From NCBI RefSeq assembly GCF_028583425.1, contig NC_072799.1, forward strand, positions 89,948,217 to 90,012,216: 64,000 nt of DNA, read 5' to 3'. How positions within the stretch are numbered: the stretch's first letter is position 1; every line of letters starts with the position of its first letter. The position numbers and the translations under genes are program-made. Below the pieces are notes generated by a model. That model saw nothing but the letters and a program-made list of their open reading frames with translations. It made no database searches and was not told where the DNA came from. This DNA comes from Eublepharis macularius. Its lineage: Eukaryota > Chordata > Lepidosauria > Squamata > Eublepharidae. Shown one piece after another: positions 32,175 to 44,600 of the stretch.

Positions 32175-32290
32175 AAAGAAGGTGTGGAGAGAAATCCTAA
32201 GCAGGTCTACTCAGAATCCTACTCAGTCTAATTCAGTGGGGCTTTTATTTCAAGGAAAGTATTCGTAGAATGTTGCTGGCAGTGTCTTTA
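32175..32290. repeat. Short CR1/MITE-like 'ATCCTAAGCAG' repeat
   Basis: It has ATCCTAAGCAGGTCTACTCAG, AGTGGGGCTTTTATTTC and AGGAAAGTATTCGTAGAATG blocks, the pattern also seen at 61150-61260. Related, more palindromic copies are at 44115, 46895 and 60186. Confidence 0.5.
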
Positions 32291-33704
32291 AGTTATCCAA
32301 CAAACTATTACCTGCCTATTTGGAAAGTCAAGATTATACAGGCATATTAAATCTTGAAGAATATTTAGATATGACTGAGAACCTGTGGGCACAGCCTGCT
32401 TCAAAATGAAACTGGGGGCACTCCTAGACCTTGAAAATTCTGACTAAAATTCTGACATGGTTTTATGAGCATATACAGTTTAAGTTTAACACAGCACTGC
32501 TCACACAACAGCCAACTTGAGAAGAGGGGCGGATCCCATAGCCTGATCATGATCCTTTAACCTGGGTTCAGTCTGAACCAGACCTCAGAGACTAAACCTG
32601 CCCCTCACGTCCCTAGATTCATGCTTACATCAAGCAATGCTACATAGAGCTAGAAGAGGAACACCTCAGTAAAACTTAACAGCAAAAATTAGGTTTGGCT
32701 AGTGCTATGCTTGTGAAAATGCTAAAGAGTTTATACCAGGCACCTCTCATTTATCTCTGATTTCTCTTCAACAAGGGTAGAAAGAAACTTTCTTTACATG
32801 GAGAACTGAGAAAAATACAAATAACATACTACAGGAAAAAAGCTGTGAAAACCCTACTGTTATGGTAAAGTACAAAGTGATGCGTTTTTCAGATACACAA
32901 TATTATCTTTCAGAAATCCATTTTTAGATCTTTAACATTAATATTAATATGGCACAGTCCCTAACAACCTATCACAAATACAGAACATAAGATCCACAGT
33001 CTACATTTATCCAGCACAAGCAGCCAGAAACATGTCACACAGCCAACGGCTTCTCTTTTTAAGTAACAAGTAAAAACAGTTCATAATCCAGCATTAGAGG
33101 GTAAGGGTAGCTTTGTTGGACAAAATTAAAGGTCCAACCGGTACACTAATCTGCCTTCAACAGATTCACACAGGCAACTCTCCAGCATGACTGGAATGGC
33201 TGCCTCATTTCCCTCCATTCTTTGATATGCATAGGTTTACTGCCTCTGAAGACAGTGGCTCCTTTTTATCACTATAAAAACCAGATGGATTTATCTTCCA
33301 TGGACTCATGTGTGCATACAAGTTTAAAAATCATCCAGCAGGCCATCCTGAGACAATTACATAAATGAATGGCACATTGCATGAATGTATACATCCTTCT
33401 GTATGTCCTGAACCTATTGGTAAATCAGTAACTTGCAAGTAATCCTAAATTCTGGTGCATTGACAGAGAATAATTCTCTTTTCCCTTTCTCCATACCACC
33501 AATTTATGGCTCTTCGTCATACTTTTTTCCTTAATATTTTTCTCAATTAGTAAGAACTCATTAAAAAGTCCAATTCTGATCATCTTTGTCATCCAATTCT
33601 AGATTTGAAGCACACTCTGGTGAAGGAGCAACTAAAACCTTTTATGTATTTCAAAAATGTGTGTTATATTGCATTATATTTTCTATTTATATTTTGCTTT
33701 ATAA

Positions 33705-33828
33705 CTTCTATTTTAAAACCCTTCTGGGGCATTTTGGGGCAGGGGTTAGTTGTGAAGTTCCTGCACTGGGCAGGGGGTTGGACTGGATGACCCTAGAGGT
33801 CCCTTCCAACCCTATGATTCTATGATTA
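33705..33828 (+). mobile_element. CR1 LINE 3' end
   Basis: It ends GGTTGGACTGGATGACC, then GAGGTCCCTTCCAACCCTATG and ATTCTATGATT. This is the conserved CR1 3' UTR with its 8-base ATTCTATG terminal repeat. Only about 120 bases remain. Confidence 0.85.
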
Positions 33829-34319
33829 ATTCCTAGCATTGAATTTGTCCTTTGAACTGTCACAGTTTACAAACCTGATCTTCAGAGAGCCTTCTTTCTA
33901 TCAAAGCTGTTCCTTGGGCACAGCCAACCACAAGCTTCAGTTGGTGGCAGACGGCACAATTTGTGCATCATTCCTGTATTTAACACCTTAAACAGAGTTT
34001 TAAAATAAATCACTCTTGGGAATATCAAATGTACTGGCATGACAAGAACAGGACTTCCCCACTTCAATTACCTATCAGAGTCAGTGTTTTTTAAAAAATA
34101 AAACAGAAGCTTTATGACATACTACCAAGAAGGCTCCCAGAAAATTCTCTGTGGCATGTTATCCAATTACCTCCTCTTTCTTCTTGGCACTGGCACTGAT
34201 ATGTTCTATAATTACATAATTATTTGCATTAGCTTTAAATCAGCTTGACCAGGGTTAGAGATGGTAGGCAGCAGTCAGGGTTATTTTACCTCTGCCTCCA
34301 TATAAGCTGATTTCCATTC

Positions 34320-34490
34320 ACTGGGTTGAATCCAGCCAGCTTTTTAGTCTTGCCCAATTTTCCTCCTTCCTACAGCCCCCATCCCACATGGCTTTGTTTA
34401 TGGAGGTCCCATGACCCCCCCCCCATTATAGCCTTTTTGGGTAATCAAAAGGGATTCCATCTTTCCAGAAAGCTGCTTGGCTCTAAACCA
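34320..34490 (+). repeat. Unclassified interspersed repeat, copy B
   Basis: It matches 19672-19815 block by block (GTTGAATCCAGCC, TTGCCCAATT, TCCTCCTTC, CTACAGC, GGGTAATCAAAAGG, AGCTGCTTGGC) and is the longer copy. Confidence 0.5.
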
Positions 34491-36286
34491 CTGCAATGAA
34501 CAGCAAACTGCTTTATCCACTCCCAGAAAAAATAACAACCCTAGCAGTAACTTCCATGTAAGTTTAAGGACTATCAAGGGAATGCAGGGCAAGGTTACAC
34601 TAACACACACCGTTCACCAAGACCTCGTTCTATGAACTCAAATCAGTTTCAAAAGATGAATTAATACCCCCTCTCTGCCTTAGAAATTCAAGGGGGTATA
34701 AAGTAACATGGAATTAATCAATGCTTTCAGATTGGCAGCATTCAGTAAGAGGAAAAATAGGGGAGATGACTTTAGGAAGTAGCAATATTTATAACTGGTT
34801 ATAATTAAAAGGTAAACAATGCACAAAACACTGAAACTGAACTCTATTGTCAATTAAAAGCCCCAAGAAGCTTGAAAATTGTTTTTCTGGACACTACAAG
34901 ATGTGTTAATGAAATATGTTTGTGTTTAAAACAGCATGCAATACTGACACACTTTGTATTTTATACAGAGGCTGGTCACTAAAAACATTAATAACTGCAG
35001 CTTCCCAAAGTGTAAATTAGGGGTTAACAAGTAAAGCAAAAGTGGCTTTAGATGGAAACAAAAGCAACCTTGCCAAGTTAAACTCATGCAGAGTGGCAGT
35101 TTAGGAAAAGAGTAAAAAGACCACCACATGTAGTGTTTGCAGAAGCAAATCTAATAAGGACCTAGAAAACACATATAAGAAAAATGTATACAGTCAAAGG
35201 ACATATTTGTGTGCTCCTTCCAAAGAAAAACTTACTCCTATAATATACAGGCATATTACAATTTTTGTATAACAAGACTTGTATCCCTTTTTTAAATAAA
35301 TTATGACAAGGAACTGAATGGTCAGATTGGTATTTCTGATAATACACCCGTAAAACAAATCCCTTTAAGGACAGGCTGATTCTCTGTAGTACAAGCTTAT
35401 GCAAAATTCCCGAGTCCTTTCCGTCTTGGCTATTAGCAAAGTGCACGTTTGAACGAGAGCCTGCTGTCTGATCCCACAGTCACATTACTGCCTTCAGCCC
35501 AAAAGACTGCACGCAATAATGTAAAATTTGTCTCAGGGGAAGAAGGAATAGCATTTTTCTCCCTTGCTGGAAAGAAGTTTAAAAAGTGAAAACACTACAT
35601 TCATAAAAATATTAATTTTTATTTGCTTCATTTATAGTTTACCTTTCCCACAGAGACTCAAGATGGAAATGAAATCATAATAATCTCTCATTCAGGTGAT
35701 TGATGAGGGGCTGTTCCAATCAGTTCTCGAACATAAATACTGAAGACCAATATGATATCCCAACTATTTTAAAATGTGTATTTCATCTTCCGGTATGACA
35801 GATGCACAAGGCAGCTAAGCTCAAGTTCTGACATCAGAATTTTCAACCTCCCGCCTGCTGAAGGGAAGGTGTCATAGCCAATAAAAACCAAGGCTTTCTC
35901 TTTATATCGGTGTAGCTCAACAGCTGGCATGCAACACTGAAACTGAGCACTGATAAGACGGAGATCTGAAAATGTATCAATACATTTTCATTTTTGTAAT
36001 AAAGGAATAAAATAGTGTGTTGCTGCAAACTGAAACACAGCAGGAGGCAATTCACTGTATTTTACAATTCCTTGCTTCGAGACAGCGTATGATAATGAAA
36101 ATTAATATAAAAATGAGACAGTCACACTTGTTTAAAAATCCAATGCTTATGGAATGATTGAGGAAAGGTCTATAATTGGGGAATAACCTTTCTACTTCTA
36201 TTTTCCACAAAGAAAACCAGACTGTAAGGAATAAATAAAAAATGATAAGTACTTGGGACAACACTATACACACTTCATTAAGAACA

Positions 36287-37081
36287 GCAAGATTCGAATC
36301 CAGTAACACCTTCAAGACCAACAAGGTTTTTAGGATATAAGCTTTCAAGAGTCAAAGCTCCCTTTGTCAGATACAAGTAGGAATGTAGATCCCTGAAAGT
36401 GAGTCAGGATGAAGCCCATGTCCCTATTCAGCACTGGGCGTGTGTGTGTCATTGTTTTGAATTTGTGAATGAACTTAAATTCAGCAATCTCACATTGTAA
36501 TCTCCCCTTGAAGCTTCTCTGTTTGAGGTCAGCCACTTTTAGGTCAGCAGTGGAATGTCCTGGAAGATTAAAATGTTCTTCCACTGGTTTTTGAGTGCTG
36601 TGATTTTTAATGTCAGATTTATGCCCATTTATTCTTTTGCATAAGGACTGACCTCTTTGATCAATGTAGAGAGTGGAAGGGCATTGCGGTCACTAGACAG
36701 CATTTATAACACTGAGATGGTATAACTTGTGTCAGGTCCAGCAATTGTGTGTTAGAGTGAGTATCAAGACAGAGTTGGAATCTTAGTTTACTGCAGGCTT
36801 TGGTCCCAAAGTTTATGTCCATGTTAGGCAGTACATTATTGTGAGTGAGAAATTGTCATGGGCAAGAAAAGATTTACCTCTCTATGCTTGTGAGAGAGGA
36901 GTATCATTGTCTGGCATAGGCTGCAGATAGTTAATGATGCATTGAACTGGTTTGAGCTGTATGTGACCACCAGTGATGTTCTATTGTTGCTTCATTTGGG
37001 CCTCTCTTGTAGCAGGTTACCCTGAGATACAAGACTCGAATCTTGCTGTTTTACTGCAGACCAACACAGCTACCCACCGGA
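36287..37081 (-). mobile_element. Penelope-like element, GIY-YIG endonuclease end and tail
   Basis: On the minus strand the C-terminal GIY-YIG endonuclease region is readable: near 36660-36590 a HSTQKPVEEHFN stretch, then the open frame 36584-36345 with NLPGHSTADLKV and RDMGFILTHFQ. It continues into the family tail (CTGACAAAGGGAGC, a decayed hammerhead, at 36350-36380). Ends show inverted AGCAAGATTCGAATC (36287) and GACTCGAATCTTGCT (37033). The RT domain is missing. Stops and shifts upstream of 36600 show it is dead. Confidence 0.75.
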
Positions 37082-37262
37082 AACCACAGTGAAGAGCTGC
37101 ACTTGGAAAACATCTCACTTGCTTAAAATACATTAGATTTGGCCAAGGGATCAACATCAGCATGAAATGCCTAATTCCTTTACTATGAAACTGTAAACAC
37201 AGCTACTGTTTGCAGCCAATTTTCAGAAGCTGTGTTTACAGCATCACTGTAAAGATACTTAC

Positions 37263-37400
37263 TGGCTGAGGGTTGAGGTTGAATACGAGGTATTCCTCCA
37301 TTTGGCACTTGAAAGTTTGAGTCACTTCTACTGTTTTTCACAGACTCAACTTGGATGTTAGATGTCCTGGACAGGTTTGGAAGACTACGCCTTAGTTTTT
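37263..37400 (-). CDS. SLAIN2: SLAIN2 exon 6
   Basis: The acceptor TACAG ends at 37401 and the donor GTAAGT follows 37263; phase 1 in and out. It encodes residues about 424-470: [34 protein letters not shown]. The basic [10 protein letters not shown] stretch and GGIPR are candidate EB/CLIP contact motifs of the family. Confidence 0.94.
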
Positions 37401-39869
37401 CTGTATTGAGAAAAGATAAGAACACCACAACATACCATCTAATGCAGAAGACTCAACTATAATACCAACCTTGGTGATCCGAAGTCCAAAGGTCCTGAGA
37501 AAAAGCAAAATTGCTACACTCGTAGCAAAAACTATGATTGTCCATCAATATATTACCAAAATTATATTTAAGAAACTAATATTTAAGTGTGATATTTTTT
37601 GTTTCTGTAATTATTAAAGTGTATTAAATACTGTATCTGGCTGAAACTGAAAAGCATTTTTGACATGAATAGTCCAATGAACATTACATTAAATTTAAGA
37701 GAAGTGATTTTCAGCGGGCTCGTATATGGCATTTGCCCCTTTGAATGGCTAAATACAAACATATTTGTATGCCATGTGAAAATTCTTAGAAAGCTGATCA
37801 CACTATGTAGATACTCAGGATGATTTAGGTATTAAATAATATATGCGATGCATTAAAAAGTCTTGTTGATCAACTAATTGATAACAAATTGAATAACCTG
37901 ATCTTGATGGTTATAGGAGGGCATAATATTAAAATGACATCCTTCTGAAGAACACAGCATCCTGAGCCTCTATCAGTTCAAGCTGTACCAAGAATAGCAA
38001 CAGATGGATCTTGCTTTATCAAGATAGGCGGCTGCCACCAAATTAGCCATCCTAATTAAGGTATATGAATGCAGATTATCTCTTATTCAACAGACTGATA
38101 GTAAAGGAGTTGAGCTTCCCTGGCAGCTTTTGATACAGCTCTAAGACTAAAGAGGATTTATTTTCTTCAAACAGATAACACATGCTTTGCAATATACTAG
38201 TTGTGATTTGAGTTTGGATCAAACCAGATGTGATGCAGGTGTGTGGGCCAATTAATTGGATTGGGGGGGATACAGACATCAGAGGAGGATAGTTTAGCTC
38301 TTTCCCTTTGCACCAGTTTCCTGATCTAAATCTCTCCTGAAGCTGCTATTAATTCCTATAGAAGGAAAAATGACTTTTTCACACTCATTCTAATAGCAGC
38401 TGAGTGGAGTGAAAGGGAGAATACAATTTAGATTAGGAAGCAGCACAGGAGGAACTGGCTTTTTTTAAAAAAACCTCTCTAGTATGACTATTCCAATCCA
38501 ATTGGAATAGTCCATCATGTTTCCCTGCTTTTAAGTTAAAACTAGAATGCTGGAGAGTCCTATCACCAATTTACTGCACTCTGTCCGTTTGGGCCCTTAG
38601 CAATGTGTCTTGTTGGTTGTTGGCATTTCCATACTTTTGAGAACAAAAAAAGAAATGAAGGGAAAAGAATGCAAGCAAGGGCAAGAAAATAGCTCCATTC
38701 ATCTGGGGTAAGAAAATATGCTAAGGCTTTGTTTTAGAAGGTTAAAAGCACTTAATTAGCATGCACATAAACCTAGCCCACTCGCTTGGTAGCTTTCTTG
38801 CCCCATGTAATTGTACAACTATGAAACACTGCTAAAACAAAATGACAGTCACTTACAAAAGCAGTGTCAGGAAAACATCTGGGAACATCACAATTGAGAG
38901 AATACTGACACCTTTATGGGCAAAAAGCAGAAGCGGTTTCCATTCCATTGCTCTATTTTTGCGATAGGTGAGGAATTGGCCTTTGGGCAGTGGATCCCAT
39001 CTTTTCCAGGTCAGAAACTGCCTCTCAGTCCAGCATTCAGCATGCTGGGCACTTCGTGATTTTAACTAAATGATAATGCAAGCAACATGTCATCTCGTTT
39101 GTGCTGAATCCAGTGAAAATGCGGAGAAGGAAGCAAACTTCATTGCTGCCTTTGGGGCTCTCTCAAGACTGAAGGTCTTCAACCAGCCTCCTGTACACTT
39201 TCCCCCTTCCTTTTCAACCAACCACTTAGTTCTGGCACGTGGATATGCATGCATGCAGAAAAGCATGAGAAATGCTAGCCAAACTTACAGAAGAGTGATA
39301 AAGCTTTGCTCTTCAGCCACACTATTACTTTTGTTACAACACAGCTGCTGAGAGCCATAAAACGCAGCAAGCTTTGATGGCCTTTGCAGAACACGAACAC
39401 TTGTCCCTTTCCACACCTAGGGCTGCCCTATTGCTCCTATTTACCTTCCCAAAGTTTCTGCTGTTTCTCTTCCAGCTCTCTGTTCCAAACACCCCTGGGC
39501 TCTCTTCATTCATGGCGCTATAGCAAAGGCTACTAAAGTTAATCACAAGCAGCACGTCTGAAAAGGCCATCAAACGACTGGTTGCAAGAGAATAAGAAAG
39601 CCAGCCAGTGCAGAATGGGAGAACCATTCCTCAACGAAGGGACTGGAAAGGCCCCACCCACTATAAGTGGATGGGTTTTCCAAGGATCCATGAAAAGAAT
39701 AAGCACACTCCGTAACTATGAAACCTTTTCTACTGGACTTCTGCAAGAACCCTCTATTACAGTCTATAACGTTATTCCATTCTGTGCTGAGACTGTGTTC
39801 AGAAAAAAGCCAGCTTTTAAGCCTCAGAAAAACTATAGTTTTCTGAAGCGCTAGCACTACAAAAGATAC

Positions 39870-41690
39870 AAACAGCGCAATCCTGGGGGGGGTGGGGGGT
39901 GGGAAAGTGCCCTGGAAGCTGACTGGGAGTTACGCCGGCATATCCTGAACTTACACCTGAACTTACACCATCATAACCCCCTCCCACACACACACACACA
40001 CAGCAGTGGTTGGGTGCAGCACCCAACCACAGTGGTTGGGTGCAGGTATAACTGAGTCATCTGTCCCTGTGCCAGCGGCCCAGGGGGCTGGGCATAATTT
40101 AGTTAGCTTCCCACTCCATTTCAGGCACGAGAACGCCCCCTGCAGCGGCAGAAAGCTAAGCCACGAAAAGAGACGGAGAAGCCCATAGGTGCCCATTGTA
40201 TGGGAGAAGTCAACTGCCCCCCCCACGCCTGACCCCACCCAAGCAGCCCAGCAGAGCCAACTACCATGGAGACCAATCTGCTCATGTCCTTGTGGCAGCT
40301 GAGCGCCCCCCCCCCCCCGCAGCAGCGAATCAGTCCCCCACCCTCCCTACATAACCTCCAGCCAGTGCAGCTCAAGCTTGCCAAAGAGGCAGTTGCCCAG
40401 GAAGCTGTGCTCAACGCAGCTCTTTTGGGGTTGACTCTTAACAACCCCTGTTCAGAGCCCTTAGCTGGGGTCTCCCCCTCAGGCAGAGGAGAGAGCTCAG
40501 CCGTGGATTGAGGTGACTGGGCACTCACATTTGCAACTCCCCTGTGATGGGGACCACATGACCCCTTGACAGTCTCACTCACAGGATCAGAATCCCAAGC
40601 AGATGCAGGCGAGGAACTCTTTTCCGCCAGAAGAGCATCCATCATCTGGTTGCCAGCAGCACCTGTGACAATGGAGCCACTGCTGCCACCCCTAGCCAAG
40701 GAGCATCTCCCAGGTCGTGGCAGACCTGGCCCGTGATCTGCAAGTGGCCTAGTCCCCTGCCACACACATGTCTGTTTTTCTTTCAGGCAGGTTGCGACCT
40801 GTCAGGGAGGCCAAAGAGCATGGCTGTTCCAGCATTCAGTGATCTTTCATGGCTATCATTCCAAGCCCTGCCCACGGAGCTGTTCCCCAGGCAGCCCACG
40901 ATTCAACCTCATTCCTGAAAAGGCTGCATGAGGAATGGATCTGACTGCTGCTCAAACAGGCACAACTCCCATCCTAGCTGAGGGCAGCTGGCAACACATG
41001 GCCAGACATCCTCTTCACTGTTGGCAGTTCAATAAAGTCTGTATTGAACAACTGGTCCCTTCTTGCCTCTTTGCTCACCCCTCCCCCCTACTCCCCACTC
41101 CCCACTCCCTCCTAGGGCAGCCCCACAGCATATCCCTGGGGATGATCCCCAACCCTGAGCCACCAGGGAAGAGGCAGCCCTGAGGATCCACCAGCTGCTC
41201 TGCCCTGGTGGGTGACTAGGCTCCCGAATGGAGCGGGGGTCCATCGAACCCATGGGGGCTGCCGCCACATGCTTCCTCCATCACGGTTGCCCCCCCTCAC
41301 ATGGTGGCGAGGTAAACTGGGTGGGACACAGTCTTGCCCACGTGCAGGGGGAGGGGTTATCAGCAACCACTCAGAGCTGCAGGGGTCTGAGATGACAGGC
41401 AGATAGCCACAGTAGCTAGGGGTGTGAAGATGGGAGGGAGGCATCCACAGGCCATGAACACATGCCTGCAGGGGGGCAGTTCTCTGCCCCCTGTGGGATT
41501 CTTCTGTTAAAGAGTGAAAGTGGGGGTCTGGACAGGTGGCTGCCCGCCCCCATTCCGACTGGAAAAAGGAAGACGTGGGAGGAGGGCCATGGCCTTCCTG
41601 CATAGGTGCTTCCTGGTAGAATACCACTCCAGGGAGATTGGAACATGCATCTGGTGGAGCTAGCACATGCTAGCTCTCTTGCAGTGCTCG
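39870..41690. other. GC-rich unclassified block inside intron 5
   Basis: The composition jumps from AT-rich intron to C/G-rich at about 39870 and back at about 41690. It has many open frames on both strands (up to 214 codons) with Pro/Gly/Ala-rich, unrelated translations. It holds a repeated AGTGGTTGGGTGCAG (40004 and 40031) with an inverted copy between, and CAATAAAGTCTGTATTGAAC near 41030. It is probably a transposable element with a pol II type end, but I cannot classify it. Confidence 0.4.
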
Positions 41691-42642
41691 CTGGGTTAAC
41701 AGTTCCAATCAGATCGCCTCAGCTTGAGTCTTGTACTCAAAGGATCAACAGATCAGTTAAAAAAAATGCAGTCGACTAATCAGTGGCTTATATGGGCACT
41801 AGCGTGAGGAAGAAAAACCAGTCTTCACAAGGTCTCACCTATCGAGGCCGTTCCTGCCTTAATGGCCGTTTAGCAACATGCAGAATTAGCTGTGTATTGG
41901 TGCGCAGGATGTACACAACTCAGGAGAAGCATTAAAACAAAGAATGGGAATGAGCAGGAATGTGAAAAGTTTTAAAGAGCCGAGTGAATGAACGCACGCT
42001 GATCTGCCTCCCCACCCCCTTATACAAAGCGGAGCTAGCAATGCAAGATATCTGAAGACATTCCCCAAGATATCTAGAGCAGGTGAACAGCCCAGAAGGC
42101 ACATGCAACAACAACAACAGGAAGACAACAGCGCCAAATATTGTTTGCAGGACCTCCTTCTGCAGACTCAGTTTGGAATCCTCCACAACAGGTAGATAGC
42201 CAAATTCAGTGGACACCAAGAAAATGCTAGTTTTACATAGTTCATTAAGCACCATATAAAACTGCAACGTCCATTAAATAAAAATGTTGCCATAAAAAGC
42301 ACCGTACTTTTTGTTGTTAATGAAATTCTGTTTTAAGGATAGCACAGCCAGTTCTAAACTAGCACGAGTATACTACTTCTATGCTTTCCTTGGAGTAATC
42401 TATTTGAGAAATTTATTTAGGAAGCTACAGGATCATTTTAGAGACTGACTTATAAATAAGATCTGGTCAGTTAATGTCTCTCCTTGCATTAAGATACATT
42501 TAGCTAACTCGACATTTCTACATTTTTTTAAACAAACAGATTCAATGAGGTCAGTGTATAATTTAAACCTTCATGCAATGTTTCCCAAAGGGACATATAG
42601 ACTGAAATTTTTACCTTAGACTGTGTGACACTTAGATCTTAC

Positions 42643-42933
42643 CAGGGCTTTTTTTCAGTGGGAACGCAGTGGAAAGGAGTTCCGGCACCTCTTAAAAATG
42701 AACACAGCCCCCTGATCTCCAGACAGAGGGGAGTTTAGATTGCCCTCCGTGCCGCCGAGGGTGCGGAGGACAATCTAAACTCCCCTCTGTCTGGAGATCA
42801 GGGGTGGGGCCACCGGCCATGTGACCCTTTTCACCAAGGGCAATTTAAACTTTAAAAAACTTCCCCCTTGTTCCAGCTGACCCATTGTGTGGTCTTGAGT
42901 TCCACCACCTCTTTTCCCAGAAAAAAAGCCCTG
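42643..42933. mobile_element. Non-autonomous hAT-like element with 8-bp target duplication
   Basis: 291 bp. The terminal inverted repeats CAGGGCTTTTTTTC and GAAAAAAAGCCCTG are perfect. The flanks carry GATCTTAC at 42635-42642 and 42934-42941, the 8-base duplication typical of hAT. The centre is a strong fold-back: CTGATCTCCAGACAGAGGGG is repeated inverted on both sides of a GC loop (42711-42803). No transposase is present. Confidence 0.9.
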
Positions 42934-43664
42934 GATCTTACAGCTACTCCAGTTACACTAGCCTGTCTTTAAAGCTATGCTAAAGTAAAGTGACTTAAAA
43001 CTAAATGAAGAGTATTGAAGCTGTCATACCTATGGCATATCTAACAGGTTTTTCTATTTTTACAAAGAATAATTTGTTCAATCCGCGAACACTGTAAGGC
43101 AACAACATATTTAAAAGGACCCCCTCCTGTATGTATGTTTTAGAAAATGACAACTCCACTAGAATAGTTCAGCAGTTCACACATTTTTTCCAAGTAATCA
43201 CATAGTACATTCTTCATGGATCCCATCTCAGAACAGCAACATGCTGCAAGTTTTGTTCCTAATGAAACACTAAATGGACAAAAATTATAACAGAAGTATA
43301 AATTGTACTGACACAAACAACCATTCTCATAGCCTTGAAACTTAGAATGGTATTCTGCCTTTCAGATGGAATTTTCCACATCTGCACAAACTGAATATTA
43401 TGCAACCACAGAATGGCAGTGGTTTACATTTCTAACCCTAACTCAGTAAGGTTCATATAACTTACTCAGCTTATTGATTTCTGGATGCCCTAATGAAAAG
43501 AATGGTCAAGATGCTTATCTTACTTTTTTCTTGCACATTCCTCAGCAATTCAGCAATAATGCCACACCATGCAGCTGGTTTTAAATACTACCTACTAAGC
43601 GAAGTACTTACTAGGCCACTATCACTACCAATGCTTTGTGCACGTTTGAGACAAAGCCCTTTAC

Positions 43665-44024
43665 CTTCATTTTTGACAGTGGTCGTCTGTAAATCAGCGG
43701 GATGACCTTGAAGTGAAAGACGAGGCTGTTGCAAGCGGCTAATCATTGGCTGAGGCGACACCCTACTGTACTCTATTCCTCTAGCAGGCGAACGAGACCT
43801 GGGAGAATTCCTCGGAGACTGCTTTGGCGAAGGCCGTGGTGAGTTGCGTGGTGATGGAGAGAACCGATTCACAGCTGGGTGCACGGTGTGATGACAGCTG
43901 TCGTCGTCATCCTCTAAACTCTGTGCATCAAGTTCTTGATCACTAAATGTGCCTCGCCTCATAGAGCTACATGAAGAACCAGAACTACGGCGAGAAGCAG
44001 TAGCAGCGTATTCTTGCCGGAGAC
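43665..44024 (-). CDS. SLAIN2: SLAIN2 exon 5 (Ser/Pro/Arg-rich core)
   Basis: The acceptor TGTCAG ends at 44025 and the donor GTAAAG follows 43665; phase 1 in and out; residues about 304-424. It contains [16 protein letters not shown], then an acidic DDDDS cluster, the diagnostic [18 protein letters not shown] repeat and [18 protein letters not shown]. The many SP and RS sites suggest mitotic phosphorylation, which is known to switch off SLAIN2 binding (family knowledge). Most conserved exon in the window. Confidence 0.96.
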
Positions 44025-44114
44025 CTGACAAAAATCAGGAACGTTATTTGATATTCAGCTGTTTAAATTTACAAGTATTTAAAATGAACAAAACATGTCT
44101 GCAAGTATGATCAC

Positions 44115-44212
44115 ATTTGCAATCTTAAGCGCACTTTCCTGGAAGTAAGCCCCATTGAATAACAAGAGACTTACTTCTGAGTAAACATGCTTAGGAGTGC
44201 TCTGTAATACAT
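44115..44212. repeat. Palindromic MITE-like repeat
   Basis: GCGCACTTTCCTGGAAGTAAG, CCCCATTGAAT and an inverted ACTTACTTCTGAGTAAACATG followed by CTTAGGAGTGCTCT form a loose hairpin. Related copies are at 46895 and 60186. Confidence 0.5.
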
Positions 44213-44434
44213 CTTAAATTAGTACAAAGGAGGACATGTGGATCTCACTGAATTTCTGTTCTTCCTATATGTTTTACATCTTGAGAGCTTTTAAATATGT
44301 AATTTGTGAATTTTAAACTGTACTTTTATTTTGTTAATCCAGATTGTTATAATTTATGTCCTTACAACCTGGTTGTTGCATTGTTAGCTACACTGAGACT
44401 AAGGAGATAATGTGAAATAGAAATGTTTCAAATC

Positions 44435-44600
44435 CCACTACTGCCACGAGGTCTGTAGGTGGCCTTGGGTAAGCCACCCCTTTCAGCCCCGGCTCCCCAG
44501 CTGTATTGTGGGGATAATAATAACACTAACTTGTTCACCGCTTTGGGTGAGGTATTAATCTGTCTAGAAGAGCAGCACAGAAGCACAGTTGTTGTTGTTA
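44435..44600 (+). repeat. MIR-like tRNA-derived SINE
   Basis: The blocks CCCACTACTGCCACGAGGT, GGCCTTGGGTAAGCCAC, GTGGGGATAATAATAACACT and GGTGAGGTATTAA match the body of MIR/CORE-type SINEs. The tRNA head is degraded. Confidence 0.55.

Larger units (their letters stand above)
20280..37262 (-). other. SLAIN2: SLAIN2 intron 6 (17 kb)
   Basis: This repeat-rich intron is the largest of the gene. Separate entries cover the inverted repeat at 22731, the hammerhead-bearing tail at 24357 and the perfect palindrome at 24781. They also cover the GC-rich element at 25866, the DIRS-like element at 27260, the 5S-SINE at 31919, the CR1 end at 33705 and the Penelope GIY-YIG fragment at 36287. I see nothing recognisable in 20300-22700, 22870-24350, 25040-25850, 30530-31910, 32290-33700 and 34490-36280 apart from short simple repeats. 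Confidence 0.8.
37401..43664 (-). other. SLAIN2: SLAIN2 intron 5 (6.3 kb)
   Basis: It contains a GC-rich, unclassified block at about 39870-41690 and the hAT-like element at 42643-42933. A short palindrome, GACTATTCCAATCC / TTGGAATAGTC, lies near 38487-38514. I see nothing recognisable in 37440-38480, 38520-39860 and 42940-43660. Confidence 0.8.

Noticed and set aside
40121-40765. 214-codon minus-strand frame in intron 5
   Set aside because: No recognisable domain, biased composition, and overlapping frames on both strands within an unclassified GC-rich block.
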